Of a stretch of 64,000 bases of DNA, positions 52,223-60,954 are shown piece after piece. The stretch is from Treponema sp. (GTDB lineage: Bacteria; Spirochaetota; Spirochaetia; Treponematales; Treponemataceae), in assembly GCA_017449265.1 (NCBI GenBank), contig JAFSJW010000049.1:62001-126000 (forward strand). Direction: 5' to 3'. The notes under the pieces were generated by a model. That model searched no databases. It saw nothing but the letters and a program-made list of their open reading frames with translations, and was not told the origin of the DNA. Position 1 is the stretch's first letter; the number at the start of each line of letters is the position of its first letter. The translations under genes were made by a program, and so were the position numbers.

Positions 52223-54438
52223 ATGAAAAATTTATTTTTTCTTTTCAGAGCAGTATTATCACTCCTTGCTCTGGCACTTCCGCTTTCATGTGACTCAGGC
52301 GGCGGCGGTGGGTCGGGGGGGGTAATTCCTCTGCCAAAACTTCTGAAAATTCCGGCTCCACGAGCGTAACGATAACGATTCCAAAAACGACCTCCGCCGA
52401 CGCGAACATTTTAGGCGATCTGGGGCCTGCACAGGCAAAAGACTTCCAGTATGAAATTTTCTATTCAACTAACTCTGACGGCTCGTCCCCGAGCGAATCA
52501 AAATACGCGAAGGAAGGTAAATCGGTAACATTCGAAAACGTAAAGTACGACACTTACACTTTCTTCCTTAAAATATGGGTCAGTGAGAGCAGGAATGCAC
52601 TTCTTGACACGTTCAAGGTTGAAAAGACCGTCTCCGCGAGCGACCACACCGTGAATTTCCCCGACAGAAGCTATTCCAAATACTCAAACTGGTACTTCGT
52701 AAAAACGACGGAAGAGCTTACGAGCGCGATAAACGAAATCAGCTCCAGCAATGATTACAGCTCCGAGAAAAAGGCGGTAATCTGCCTTATGGACATAGTG
52801 GAGATGAGCGGTTGGAATACGGCTATCAGCTCAATCTCGGAAAAATGCACTCTCGAAAAGAACGGCTTTAAAATTGTGGAGAAGCGTTTTGAAGTGACCG
52901 TATCGCCGTCAATCACTGGCGGAACTGTGATTGCAAGCCCCTCTGGAGGAGAGGCTGACGACACGATTACGCTTACAGTAGAGCCTAGCGCGCACTACAA
53001 GCTGGAGTCAATCTCGTATACTGACGGCTCAACGACATCTTCGCCGATACTTAATGAGGCGACAGGAAAGTACACATTCATCATGCCGAACCATGATGTT
53101 ACAGTGACACCAGTGTTCAAGCTGTATTACACGGTAACATTCCAAGATTATAATGGAGAGCAAGTGGGCGATTCTCATGGCTATTTTGAGGGCGATGAAC
53201 TCACTTTTGATGACGCAAAAGCCATTCTTGCTGACTCCGTTCCGACAGGGCGCCAAATCGTCGCGTTCAAGAATACTACATCATCGCCAGTGCGTGTTTA
53301 CAAGAAGGAGGGTGAGGGTGGCTTCCCGATAACATTCAACAGCACGAATTTCAGCGAGCAGAACATTACGCTTCGGGCGTGCCTTGACTTTACATATACG
53401 AATGATACCAACTACGGATATGAGATAGCTCCTTATACTTTCGACACTCAAAAAGGAACATCTGCGAATCCATATATGATGAATTTATATGGAGCGGACA
53501 CGAGAAAGCAGATTAAGATTACGATAAGCGACTATGCCTGCGCAGATCCGGACACAGGTTTGTCTATAACTGTAGGAGGGGTTTTGAGTTCACCCTTTGA
53601 CATAGAACATACGGGCGCAGTTTTTGTCGTCAAGATTTTACCGACGCTTAAAACTCGTATACCTCTAGCCACGCTGACCGTCACTGATTCTGCTACAGGT
53701 GCAACCAAGGATATTTATGTGACGGTTAAAGATAACAAAATTGGAACGAAAGCCCCTGACTCAACTCTGGCAGTGGGCGACATCGTGTTCAACGATGGAA
53801 GCGCAAGTGCTTACGATGATTTTACCGAAACAACTCCGATGACTGCCGAGCAGAAAGCCGCCGCCGTTGCTGTTATCTTTGATGTAAGTGGCGGTAATAA
53901 GAAGGGCGTTGGATTGCAGCAGGGAACTGGCAAGGCGTGGGCGGCTAGTGACACAACTGGCTACACCACAACCATATCTACGCTTGTCGCCACGAAGTCT
54001 AGCGGAGGCAATGCTACTGATGCCTCATTCTCATTCTCAGACCCAGTTGCAGCGGACGGAAGCGGAAGCCTTGCGAATTTTAGGGCTGCCGTGGGAGCTA
54101 CAGAAGGCACACAACTCAGTGAGACTGACTATCCTGCATGGGCGTTTGTTGAGGGCTACACGACTGCGGGAATTACAGGCACTTCTTACGCGAGCGGATG
54201 GTACATGCCGAGCATACAGGAACTTTGCAAGCTGTACCAGGCGAAAACCGATGTGAATAACGCGTTGGATAAGATTGGGGTTACGAAATTAGATACTAAT
54301 TACACTGGAAGGTATTTCTCGTCTAGTCAGAGCGGTTCCTTAGATACCGATGTATGGTTCGTCAATTTCGCGGCGGGCAATTTAGGTTCTTGCGACAAGA
54401 ACGAAACAAGTTATGTCTGCGTTATACGCCAGTTTTAG
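52223..54438 (+). CDS. Lipoprotein frameshifted at a G8 tract (likely phase-variable)
   Basis: ATG at 52223 follows AGGAGG. The first 30 codons encode a signal peptide and lipobox LPLSC (Cys23), then a Gly-rich linker. Eight G (52315-52322) follow; in this copy the frame then stops at 52369. One extra G, or two fewer, joins it to a long frame ending at 54438, giving about 738 residues. That part holds InlB-B-repeat-like segments (VTVSPSITGGTVIASPSGG; IMPNHDVTVTPVFKL) and a DUF1566/Lcl-like C-terminal domain with SGWYMPSIQELCKLYQ and VWFVNFAAGNLGSC. Function is probably surface adhesion. A sequencing error in the G tract is the alternative to real phase variation. Palindromes flank the gene. 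Confidence 0.72.
52315..52322 (+). repeat. G8 homopolymer, slipped-strand site
   Basis: Eight consecutive G directly after the lipoprotein signal sequence. Frame arithmetic from 52223 shows that G9 or G6 restores the 738-residue product and G8 truncates it to 48 residues. Confidence 0.85.
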
Positions 54439-54453
54439 TACAGAACTCATCCG

Positions 54454-54590
54454 CGAGATTTTGCAAAGCAAAATCTCGGCCACCTTGTGCGAAGCACAAG
54501 GTGCGTCTGCGTTATCAGGAAGTTCTAGGGGTGGGCGCACGCACAAACGGCTTTGCCGTTTGTGGCCACCTTGCCGTAAACGGCAAGGTG
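54454..54590. repeat. Cluster of four perfect short palindromes
   Basis: CGAGATTTTGC/GCAAAATCTCG (54454-54478), CACCTTGTGC/GCACAAGGTG (54481-54503), CACAAACGGC/GCCGTTTGTG (54542-54564) and CACCTTGCCG/CGGCAAGGTG (54567-54590), each with a 3-4 base loop. Palindromes 2 and 4 share GGCCACCTTG at their left. Between 2 and 3 lies a second copy of the lipoprotein gene's 3' end. Confidence 0.85.
54505..54528 (+). pseudogene. Duplicate 3' end of the lipoprotein gene
   Basis: This encodes Val-Cys-Val-Ile-Arg-Lys-Phe-stop, against Val-Cys-Val-Ile-Arg-Gln-Phe-stop at the true end (54415-54438). About 19 of 24 bases match. It is probably a remnant of a paralogous gene end. Confidence 0.6.
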
Positions 54591-54742
54591 CGGTTGCTTG
54601 CGAGCAATTTGTTTTAAGCTCAGAATTCAGAGCTGGTTCGGGCTTGGTCGGGACGGTGGTTGAGCTTGCGGTTGCTGAGCAACTGGCAAATGACCTTGTG
54701 CGCTATGTTTGGTGGTTTCGACAAGTTCAGCAACCGCATTTA

Positions 54743-54868
54743 TTAGACGTGTTCGGAAACATCAGTTTTCCGAACACGAACCTTAAAAATCATGCAAGTT
54801 TTGCAAGGCTTTAGCCTGAAAAACTTGACGACTTGTGAGGAAACCTACAGGGTTTCCGAACAGGTCTA
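54743..54868. repeat. Composite three-hairpin intergenic element, full copy B
   Basis: Nearly identical over its length to 30509-30634 (same three hairpins, AATAGA-like left end TTAGAC and right end GGTCTATT). It lies just upstream of the small-RNA promoter. Confidence 0.9.
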
Positions 54869-54910
54869 TTCTTTTTGCAAAAAGCTGTGGATTTTTTCGG
54901 AAAAGCCCGA

Positions 54911-54916
54911 TATAAT
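54911..54916 (+). promoter_or_regulatory. -10 box of the orphan small RNA
   Basis: Perfect TATAAT; no good -35 at the expected place. Predicted start near 54923. Confidence 0.5.
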
Positions 54917-54922
54917 AAGAAA

Positions 54923-55018
54923 AGAAGCACAGCCAAAGCTACGGTTGGTCTTCGTCATATGGTTTAATGTCCTTTAAGGACAATGCCGCTTAGTGAGTCG
55001 GACTAGGCGGCTATTTTT
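54923..55018 (+). ncRNA. Candidate orphan small RNA
   Basis: About 95 bases between a TATAAT box and a strong intrinsic terminator, with no ORF. Predicted stems: CCAA/TTGG (around 54933-54948), TGTCC/GGACA (54968-54982) and the terminator. It does not show the conserved blocks of SRP RNA, 6S RNA, tmRNA or the c-di-GMP-I riboswitch that I know. The downstream gene (cdd) is on the other strand, so it is not a 5' leader. Function unknown. Confidence 0.5.
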
Positions 55019-55020
55019 TT
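54985..55020 (+). terminator. Intrinsic terminator of the orphan RNA
   Basis: GCCGCTTAGT (54985-54994) pairs with ACTAGGCGGC (55002-55011), one G-U pair, loop of seven, then TA and seven T. Confidence 0.88.
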
Positions 55021-55078
55021 GCTCTCCGCTTATTGTGCGAAAAGAGGTGCGGACTTTCCCCGAACAAGCACTAAGTCC

Positions 55079-55477
55079 CTACATATTTTCAGGACCGAAT
55101 CCATCCACAAGCAAATCTTTGAGCGACTTAGACACAAAATCTCCGCCGCTTCCTGCGCACAGCACGGTTAAGTTCGGGCTGAACTCATACATGAACTGCC
55201 TGCACATTCCGCAAGGCGTACAGACAGCCTCCGATGAGCCTGAAATCGCAATCTTGGAGAATTTTCTGTGCCCGCCAGCGACAGCCGCCGCCATTGCGTT
55301 TCGTTCCGCGCATATTCCGCAGGGGTAAGATGCGTTCTCAACATTGCAGCCCGTGTAAACTGTGCCGTCATCGCACAAAAGAGCCGCCCCCACCCTGTAC
55401 TTAGAGTACGGACTATACGAATTTTCACGAGCGTCCAATGCTTTTTTTACCAACAATTCATCCGTTATTTTCTCCAT
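55079..55477 (-). CDS. cdd: Cytidine deaminase
   Basis: A 132-residue homotetrameric-type cytidine deaminase of the Bacillus class, for pyrimidine salvage. Zinc ligands are Cys56 (in CAE with catalytic Glu58), Cys89 and Cys92 in [19 protein letters not shown] is the conserved substrate loop. GGGGGAG precedes the ATG. It is divergent from fumC and convergent with the small RNA. Length is typical. Confidence 0.94.
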   Translation of the reverse strand: MEKITDELLVKKALDARENSYSPYSKYRVGAALLCDDGTVYTGCNVENASYPCGICAERNAMAAAVAGGHRKFSKIAISGSSEAVCTPCGMCRQFMYEFSPNLTVLCAGSGGDFVSKSLKDLLVDGFGPENM

Positions 55478-55511
55478 ACGGCTCCCCCTAACATAAAATC
55501 ATTCATTACAT

Positions 55512-55517
55512 TATACT
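55512..55517 (+). promoter_or_regulatory. -10 box of fumC
   Basis: TATACT ends eight bases before the ATG, so the leader would be at most about two bases. No Shine-Dalgarno. Confidence 0.45.
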
Positions 55518-55525
55518 TCTCAATT

Positions 55526-56911
55526 ATGGAAAACACAAAATTCAGAATTGAACATGACTCGATGGGCGAAGTAAAAGTTCCGTCGGATAAATATTGGGCA
55601 GCGCAAACTGAGCGCAGCAGGCAGAATTTCAGAATTGGTGCGGGAATCGAAACTATGCCCGCTGAAATCATAAAGGCGTTCGGCATCCTTAAAAAAGCTT
55701 CTGCCATTGTAAACAGCGCACTTAAACCAGAGAAAATGACGGCGGAAAAACTCGGGGCAATTTCAAAGGCTTGCGATGAAGTTCTGGCAGGCACTCTTGA
55801 CGGGCATTTCCCGCTCGTGGTGTGGCAGACAGGAAGCGGAACTCAGTCCAACATGAACGCGAACGAAGTTATTGCGAACAGAGGAAATGAAATTGCAGGA
55901 AAAAAACTTCTTCACCCCAACGACGATATCAACATGAGCCAGTCGTCCAACGACACTTTCCCCACTGCGCTCCACATCTCAGCTGTTTGTGTAATCGAGG
56001 ACAAATTGATTCCAGCCGTTGACAAGCTCGTTTCAACATTCAGAAAACTTGAGGCAGAAAACGAGGGAATTGTAAAATCGGGACGAACCCACTTGCAAGA
56101 TGCAGTTCCTGTGTCTTTCTCGCAGGAAATTTCCGGCTGGCGAACTTCCCTTGAGCGCGACAGGGAGATGATTCTTTCGTCGCTTCCGTACCTCAAGCAG
56201 CTTGCGCTTGGTGGCACGGCCGTTGGAACGGGACTTAACGCTCCGAAAGGATTTGATGAGCGGGTTGCCGCGGAAATATCAAAACTCACCGGCAAGGATT
56301 TTTCCACCGCACCGAACAAATTCCACGCGCTTACCAGCAAGGACGAAATTGTTTTTGCGCATGGGGCTGTAAAAGCTCTTGCCTGTGACATGATGAAAAT
56401 TGCGAATGATGTGCGCTGGCTTGCCTCAGGTCCGCGCGACGGACTAGGCGAAATCACGATACCTGAAAATGAGCCTGGCTCTTCAATCATGCCTGGAAAA
56501 GTGAATCCTACGCAGTGCGAAGCCGTAACGATGGTTGCCGTTCAGGTGATGGGAAACGATTCTGCAATTTCTTTTGCCGCAAGTCAGGGAAACTTTGAGC
56601 TGAATGTTTTCATGCCTGTCATAGCGTACAATTTCATTCAGTCAGTGCGCCTTCTTTCTGAGAGCATCGTTTCGTTCAACGATAATTGCGCCGTTGGAAT
56701 AAAGGCGAACAAAGAAAAAATGCGCTTCAACCTGCATAATTCCCTTATGCTCGTTACGGCTTTGAATCCGTACATCGGATATGAGAACGCGGCAAAAACG
56801 GCGCACAAGGCATTTGAGGAGAATATCAGCTTGCGTGAGGCTTGCGTTGGTCTTGGATTCTTGACGGCGGAAAAATTCGATGAAGTGTTCAAGCCTGAGC
56901 AGATGGTGTAA
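55526..56911 (+). CDS. fumC: Class II fumarate hydratase
   Basis: A 461-residue fumarase interconverting fumarate and malate without an iron-sulfur cluster. The start [34 protein letters not shown] near residue 100, SSNDTFPTA near 140, GRTHLQDA near 187 and the signature [13 protein letters not shown] near 317 are all intact. The ATG at 55526 is chosen because homology begins there; the frame extends upstream to 55268, over the cdd gene. With malic enzyme and citrate synthase it suggests a partial C4 pathway. The transcript is probably leaderless. Confidence 0.95.
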   Translation: MENTKFRIEHDSMGEVKVPSDKYWAAQTERSRQNFRIGAGIETMPAEIIKAFGILKKASAIVNSALKPEKMTAEKLGAISKACDEVLAGTLDGHFPLVVWQTGSGTQSNMNANEVIANRGNEIAGKKLLHPNDDINMSQSSNDTFPTALHISAVCVIEDKLIPAVDKLVSTFRKLEAENEGIVKSGRTHLQDAVPVSFSQEISGWRTSLERDREMILSSLPYLKQLALGGTAVGTGLNAPKGFDERVAAEISKLTGKDFSTAPNKFHALTSKDEIVFAHGAVKALACDMMKIANDVRWLASGPRDGLGEITIPENEPGSSIMPGKVNPTQCEAVTMVAVQVMGNDSAISFAASQGNFELNVFMPVIAYNFIQSVRLLSESIVSFNDNCAVGIKANKEKMRFNLHNSLMLVTALNPYIGYENAAKTAHKAFEENISLREACVGLGFLTAEKFDEVFKPEQMV

Positions 56912-56926
56912 TAGCTGGAGATTAAA

Positions 56927-57167
56927 ATGAAAAAGTTTTTTACGATAGTATCGTTTTTTTTATGCTTGCGCAGATTTTGAGGATATTCATCCGATTGTTT
57001 TCGGAGGGCTAGGACTTGATGCAGGTCCCATCGACATAACTTTCAGCGGAAGTTTCGACATACCGTCGTGCATTGTGGGGCTGCGTTCAGTCTTAGGGTT
57101 GCTTTGTAAAAAAAGTCAGTGCAAACAGAATTTGACAGAATTTCTTGATAGCAATATTATGAAATAA
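56927..57167 (+). pseudogene. Small exported-protein frame broken at a T8 tract
   Basis: ATG at 56927 has GGAG six bases upstream and codes for a signal-peptide start MKKFFTIVSFF. After eight T (56954-56961) this frame soon stops. With seven T it runs as YACADFEDIHPIVFGGLGL and on through beta-strand-like sequence (PIDITFSGSFDIPS) for 79 codons, ending in TAA whose last A is the first base of the ptsI ATG. It looks like the N-terminal remnant of an outer-membrane or periplasmic protein. It may be a decayed gene or a slippage-controlled short ORF. I do not know the family. Confidence 0.45.
57132..57160 (+). promoter_or_regulatory. Consensus promoter of ptsI with start at the ATG
   Basis: TTGACA (57132-57137), 17 bases, TATTAT (57155-57160). 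The predicted +1 is base 57167, which is the A of the ptsI ATG. Confidence 0.75.
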
Positions 57168-58858
57168 TGAGCATTTTGTTTGGTCTGGCAGCTTCCGGAG
57201 GAATTGGAATTGGAAAAGCATTTGTTATTCCGGAAGCAGAAAAAAGAGAAATACCGAATTATTCAATCCTCCCCGGAGACAGAGAAAATCAGCTTAGGCG
57301 GCTTGACAGCTCCATCGCTACTGTGACTACGCGCATTGCGGCTCAGATGGAGACTGCGAAAAATGACCGCGTCCAGAAAGAAATCTTTGAGACTTATTTT
57401 CTTATGCTGAACGACCCTGAGTTCATCAAAGATGTAAAGCAGACATTCGAGAAGTCAGACAAAAACATCGAGTACATACTGAACCTTAAAACGGAGGAGT
57501 ATGCGGAAAAACTCCGCTCAAGCGGAAACGAATACCTTGCAGAACGCGCTCAGGATATAACGGATATTTTCGGACGCGTCCTCAACGACCTTATCGATTA
57601 TTATCCATTTGATATAGAAACTGTTCCTGACAATGTTGTTATCGTTGCAAAAAGCCTAAGTCCGAGCGACACTTTTATTTTGTCAAAACGAAAGATTCTT
57701 GGAATCGTTTTGACCGAGGGCGGCGTTTCAAGTCATGTGGGCATTCTTGCCAGAAATTTCACCATTCCGGCCGTATTCGGAATTGAACGGGTCTGCGATG
57801 AGATTCAGGACGGTGAAACGGTTATCGTTGACGGAATGTCGGGCGAGGTTGTTTCATCGCCTGATGAAAACACGCTTTCTGATTATTACAAGAAAATTGA
57901 GATTGAAAAAGAAAATGCTGCCCGACTTCTTGCGTTCCGCGACAAGGAGGCAAAAACAAAGGACGGCGTAAAATTCAATTTGTACGCAAACATCGGAACG
58001 GTGGAAGAAGCAAAAATTGCCGCCGAGAACGGAGCTGACGGAATCGGGCTTTTTAGGACGGAGTTTTTGTTTATGAACAGTCCGAACACCGAGCTTGCAC
58101 CAGCACATTCAAGCCTTTTCAGCGAGGAGAATCAGTTTGAGTCGTACAAAAAAGTCCTTGAGGCAATGGACGGAAAGCCTGTCACAATCAGAACGCTGGA
58201 TGCGGGCGGCGACAAAATCATCAATTCTTCCGAGCTGAAAATTGCCGAGGAAAAAAATCCTCTTCTGGGGCTTAGGGCAATACGGCTTAGCCTTGCCAAC
58301 CCGAACCAGCTTAAAACTCAGTTCAGGGCTTTGTTCAGGGCGGGCGTGTACGGGAACCTGAAAATCATGCTGCCGCTTATAACTGACGCGAGCCAGATTG
58401 ATTGCGCCCTTGCAATTGCGGAAAAAGCAAAGGAAGAGCTGAGGCAGGAAGAAGTTCCGTTCAAGGCTGATGTTCCTGTTGGAATCATGGTGGAAACCGC
58501 CGCCGCCGCTATCATGGCTGATGTGTTCGCGCAAAAGGCTGATTTCTTTTCGCTGGGCACGAACGATTTGACCCAGTACATAATCGGGGTTGACAGGGAG
58601 AATCCTGCTGTGTCCGAGCTTTTCGATGATTGCCATCCTGCTGTCCTGAGAATGATAAACCGTTCTGTTCAGGAAGCGCAAAAACAAGGAATCCCGATTT
58701 CTGTTTGCGGCGAGATGGCAGGAAAAATCGATACATTTCAGATTCTTGCTTCGTTTGGAATCAGAAATTTCAGCATGAGCGCGAGTCAAATCTCAAAAAT
58801 AAAGGAATTCCTTTCCAAAAAAAATATTTCAGAAATTTGTGAAAATGTTATAAAATGA
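57167..58858 (+). CDS. ptsI: PTS enzyme I (PEP-protein phosphotransferase)
   Basis: A 563-residue enzyme I that passes phosphate from phosphoenolpyruvate to HPr. The phosphorylated His is His190 in GGVSSHVGIL; the PEP-binding TIM barrel has GLFRTEFLFM near 290 and SVCGEMAGK near 500 with the catalytic Cys. Length and domain order are normal. No ptsH or sugar-specific EII genes are near; in many treponemes PTS components serve regulation as well as transport. Its promoter predicts a leaderless message. Confidence 0.95.
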   Translation: MSILFGLAASGGIGIGKAFVIPEAEKREIPNYSILPGDRENQLRRLDSSIATVTTRIAAQMETAKNDRVQKEIFETYFLMLNDPEFIKDVKQTFEKSDKNIEYILNLKTEEYAEKLRSSGNEYLAERAQDITDIFGRVLNDLIDYYPFDIETVPDNVVIVAKSLSPSDTFILSKRKILGIVLTEGGVSSHVGILARNFTIPAVFGIERVCDEIQDGETVIVDGMSGEVVSSPDENTLSDYYKKIEIEKENAARLLAFRDKEAKTKDGVKFNLYANIGTVEEAKIAAENGADGIGLFRTEFLFMNSPNTELAPAHSSLFSEENQFESYKKVLEAMDGKPVTIRTLDAGGDKIINSSELKIAEEKNPLLGLRAIRLSLANPNQLKTQFRALFRAGVYGNLKIMLPLITDASQIDCALAIAEKAKEELRQEEVPFKADVPVGIMVETAAAAIMADVFAQKADFFSLGTNDLTQYIIGVDRENPAVSELFDDCHPAVLRMINRSVQEAQKQGIPISVCGEMAGKIDTFQILASFGIRNFSMSASQISKIKEFLSKKNISEICENVIK

Positions 58859-58882
58859 AACTGTAAATACTAGGAGCTTTAT

Positions 58883-60811
58883 TTGACGCTGCAAGAACAA
58901 TACAGAATGCGTATTTTTATTTCGCTCGTTCTCTCAACGATTCTTATCGTCCTTATGCTTGTTCTTGTTTTTTTAGTTTTTAAGGGGCTTGATGCGATTG
59001 TCGCAAAACTCGTTCTGGCAGGACTTGTCCTTGTTTTGATCCTGCTCTCATTTGCATCGTGCCAATTGTACAAAAATTGTGCTCTTGTTGGAAAATCTGA
59101 GAATTCGCAGCAGAACATAATCAATGCTTTGTGTTCCGTCTATGAGAATGTATATGTGCTGAACACAAAGACCCACGCTCTTTCAATCTGCAAGCTGAGT
59201 TCTGTAATCGACAAAAAGTATCGGGAAGCGTTCAAGGGAATAAAATATGAGGATGCTTTTCAGATTTACGCTGAGAACGATGTCTATGACGAGGACAGAC
59301 CAATCTTCGATTCGATAAGTGATGTCGATAGCATTTTGAGCCTTGTGGGGGACGAAACAACCAATTCTTTTATTTACCGTATTATACGCGATGACGAGAT
59401 TCATTTCCAGCAGTGTTTTGTTTTCAGCGCAAATTTGAATTCAGATGAAATCATACTTGCGTTCAAAGGGGTGGACGAAATGATTTCTGAAAAACTTATG
59501 GCGGAGAGGAAGCTTACCGAATCGCATGAGAATCAAATCCTCCAGCTCAATCTGATTTCATCAATATCGTCAATCTACCTTACCGTGCATCTTGTGGACT
59601 TAAAAGCTGATATGGTTGCTGAAATCAATACATCAGAGCAGGTGCGGAAAATTGTCCACCAGAACACGGACGCTGCCAAACAAATGCACGATGTCATGGT
59701 TTACACTGTCGTTCCTGAGTATCTGGACAATGCGCTTGAATTTACTGATTTTAGTACGCTTTCCGAAAGGCTGAAGGGAAAAAAATCAATCTCGCAGGAA
59801 TTCGAAGGAAAATTCAGAGGATGGTTCAGGGCTTCGTTTATTACGGTTGAATCTGAGAAAGATGGTACGCCGACTAAGGTTCTTTTCACTACGCAGCTTA
59901 TTGACGATGAAAAACGCGAGGAAGAGCTTTTGTTGTCTAAGGCGAACACGGACGGGCTTACGCATATCTTGAACCGCAATGCGTATTCGGAGGATGTTGA
60001 GAAATACAGCTCTGGACCAATTCCCCACGACATTGTGATTGTGTCTATGGATGTGAACGGGCTGAAAAATATGAATGATACTTTCGGCCATGCCGCTGGT
60101 GATGAGCTTATATGCGGTGCCGCCAGTTGTATAACGAACGCATTCTCAAAGTACGGAAAAGTCTACAGGACGGGCGGTGACGAGTTTCAGGCAATTATTT
60201 TTTCAGGAAGCCGCAAGCTGGCGGAGATTATGGCTGATTTTTCGGAAATGTTGCGGGACTGGAGCGGCAAGTATGTTCAGGAGCTTTCAATTTCTACAGG
60301 CTATGTTTCTCGTGCCGAAAAACCTGAGCTGAGTTTTTCCGAGATGCTCCGTCTTGCGGATCAGCGTATGTACAGTGAGAAAGAGGAATTTTACAAAAAG
60401 CGGGGAATTGACCGACGCAGCCAACAAGCGGCTTCCGATGCTCTTTTCTGCTCATACGAAAAAATTCTGAAAATCGATTTGGACACGCAGAAATTTATGT
60501 TCATTCATCCTCATTTTGAAAACGGAAATCCGTTTTTGAATTTCGATGAAATATCACATGTTTTTGAGTTTTTGAAGAAAGCCGGTGACTTTTTGCTGAC
60601 CGATGAGGAAAAAGTCGGTAAGTGCCTTGATATAGATTACTTGCGGGCGTATTTTTCGAGCGGAAAGAAAAATTTCTCAATCCGCTACAAGAAAAAAATT
60701 GGCGGAGCATTTCAGAATATGCTTATGGAAATAATCGCCGCGCCTGAGTATTCGACCGAAAATCAGATTGTTTTCCTTTACATCAAGAATATTGAGAAGC
60801 AGGATTTGTAG
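58883..60811 (+). CDS. Membrane diguanylate cyclase with PAS-like modules
   Basis: A 642-residue protein with two N-terminal membrane helices (about 8-30 and 37-58) and no large periplasmic part. Residues 70-190 and 205-345 look like two PAS-like modules with YENVYVLNTKTHALSICKL and IYLTVHLVDLKADMVAEI. A GGDEF domain follows (about 350-510), with the active-site GGDEF at 431-435. The RxxD inhibitory site is absent. A third PAS-like module lies after it (about 525-642: SCYEKILKIDLDTQKFMF type). It makes cyclic di-GMP. Start is TTG with TAGGAG upstream. It follows ptsI by 24 bases and is probably co-transcribed. Confidence 0.85.
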   Translation: MTLQEQYRMRIFISLVLSTILIVLMLVLVFLVFKGLDAIVAKLVLAGLVLVLILLSFASCQLYKNCALVGKSENSQQNIINALCSVYENVYVLNTKTHALSICKLSSVIDKKYREAFKGIKYEDAFQIYAENDVYDEDRPIFDSISDVDSILSLVGDETTNSFIYRIIRDDEIHFQQCFVFSANLNSDEIILAFKGVDEMISEKLMAERKLTESHENQILQLNLISSISSIYLTVHLVDLKADMVAEINTSEQVRKIVHQNTDAAKQMHDVMVYTVVPEYLDNALEFTDFSTLSERLKGKKSISQEFEGKFRGWFRASFITVESEKDGTPTKVLFTTQLIDDEKREEELLLSKANTDGLTHILNRNAYSEDVEKYSSGPIPHDIVIVSMDVNGLKNMNDTFGHAAGDELICGAASCITNAFSKYGKVYRTGGDEFQAIIFSGSRKLAEIMADFSEMLRDWSGKYVQELSISTGYVSRAEKPELSFSEMLRLADQRMYSEKEEFYKKRGIDRRSQQAASDALFCSYEKILKIDLDTQKFMFIHPHFENGNPFLNFDEISHVFEFLKKAGDFLLTDEEKVGKCLDIDYLRAYFSSGKKNFSIRYKKKIGGAFQNMLMEIIAAPEYSTENQIVFLYIKNIEKQDL

Positions 60812-60839
60812 GCAATTGTTTTTTACTGCAATATGCGTG

Positions 60840-60868
60840 TTGAATCGCTGTTTTATAAAAGGTATAAT
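60840..60868 (+). promoter_or_regulatory. Promoter of citrate synthase at a repeat border
   Basis: TTGAAT (60840-60845), 17 bases, TATAAT (60863-60868). The -10 forms the left edge of the hairpin element at 60866-60924. Confidence 0.65.
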
Positions 60869-60924
60869 AGAGCTATTTGGAAAATTGATTTTCTAATCGA
60901 AAATCCAGTTTCCGAACAACTCAA
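60866..60924. repeat. Intergenic hairpin element with internal extra stem
   Basis: AGAGCTATTTGGAAA and TTTCCGAACAACTC arms with an inserted GATTTT/GAAAATC hairpin between. It lies in the leader of citrate synthase. Confidence 0.75.
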
Positions 60925-60954
60925 ATTACTGGAATATTTTTATTTTGAGGTGCG

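Noticed and set aside
52651-54438. Independent 595-residue ORF starting at 52651
   Set aside because: There is no ribosome site there, and the same frame is open back to the G8 tract at 52315-52322, after a perfect lipoprotein signal sequence. The frame is the downstream part of a shifted gene.
54300-54600. Diversity-generating retroelement target at the lipoprotein C-terminus
   Set aside because: No reverse transcriptase, template repeat or adenine-biased variation is visible in the window; only a short duplicated 3' end.
54923-55018. c-di-GMP, SRP or 6S RNA
   Set aside because: The conserved sequence blocks of these RNAs are missing; it is left as an orphan RNA.
55268-55525. N-terminal extension of fumarase over the cdd gene
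   Set aside because: Homology begins at the ATG at 55526, and the upstream frame is antisense to cytidine deaminase.
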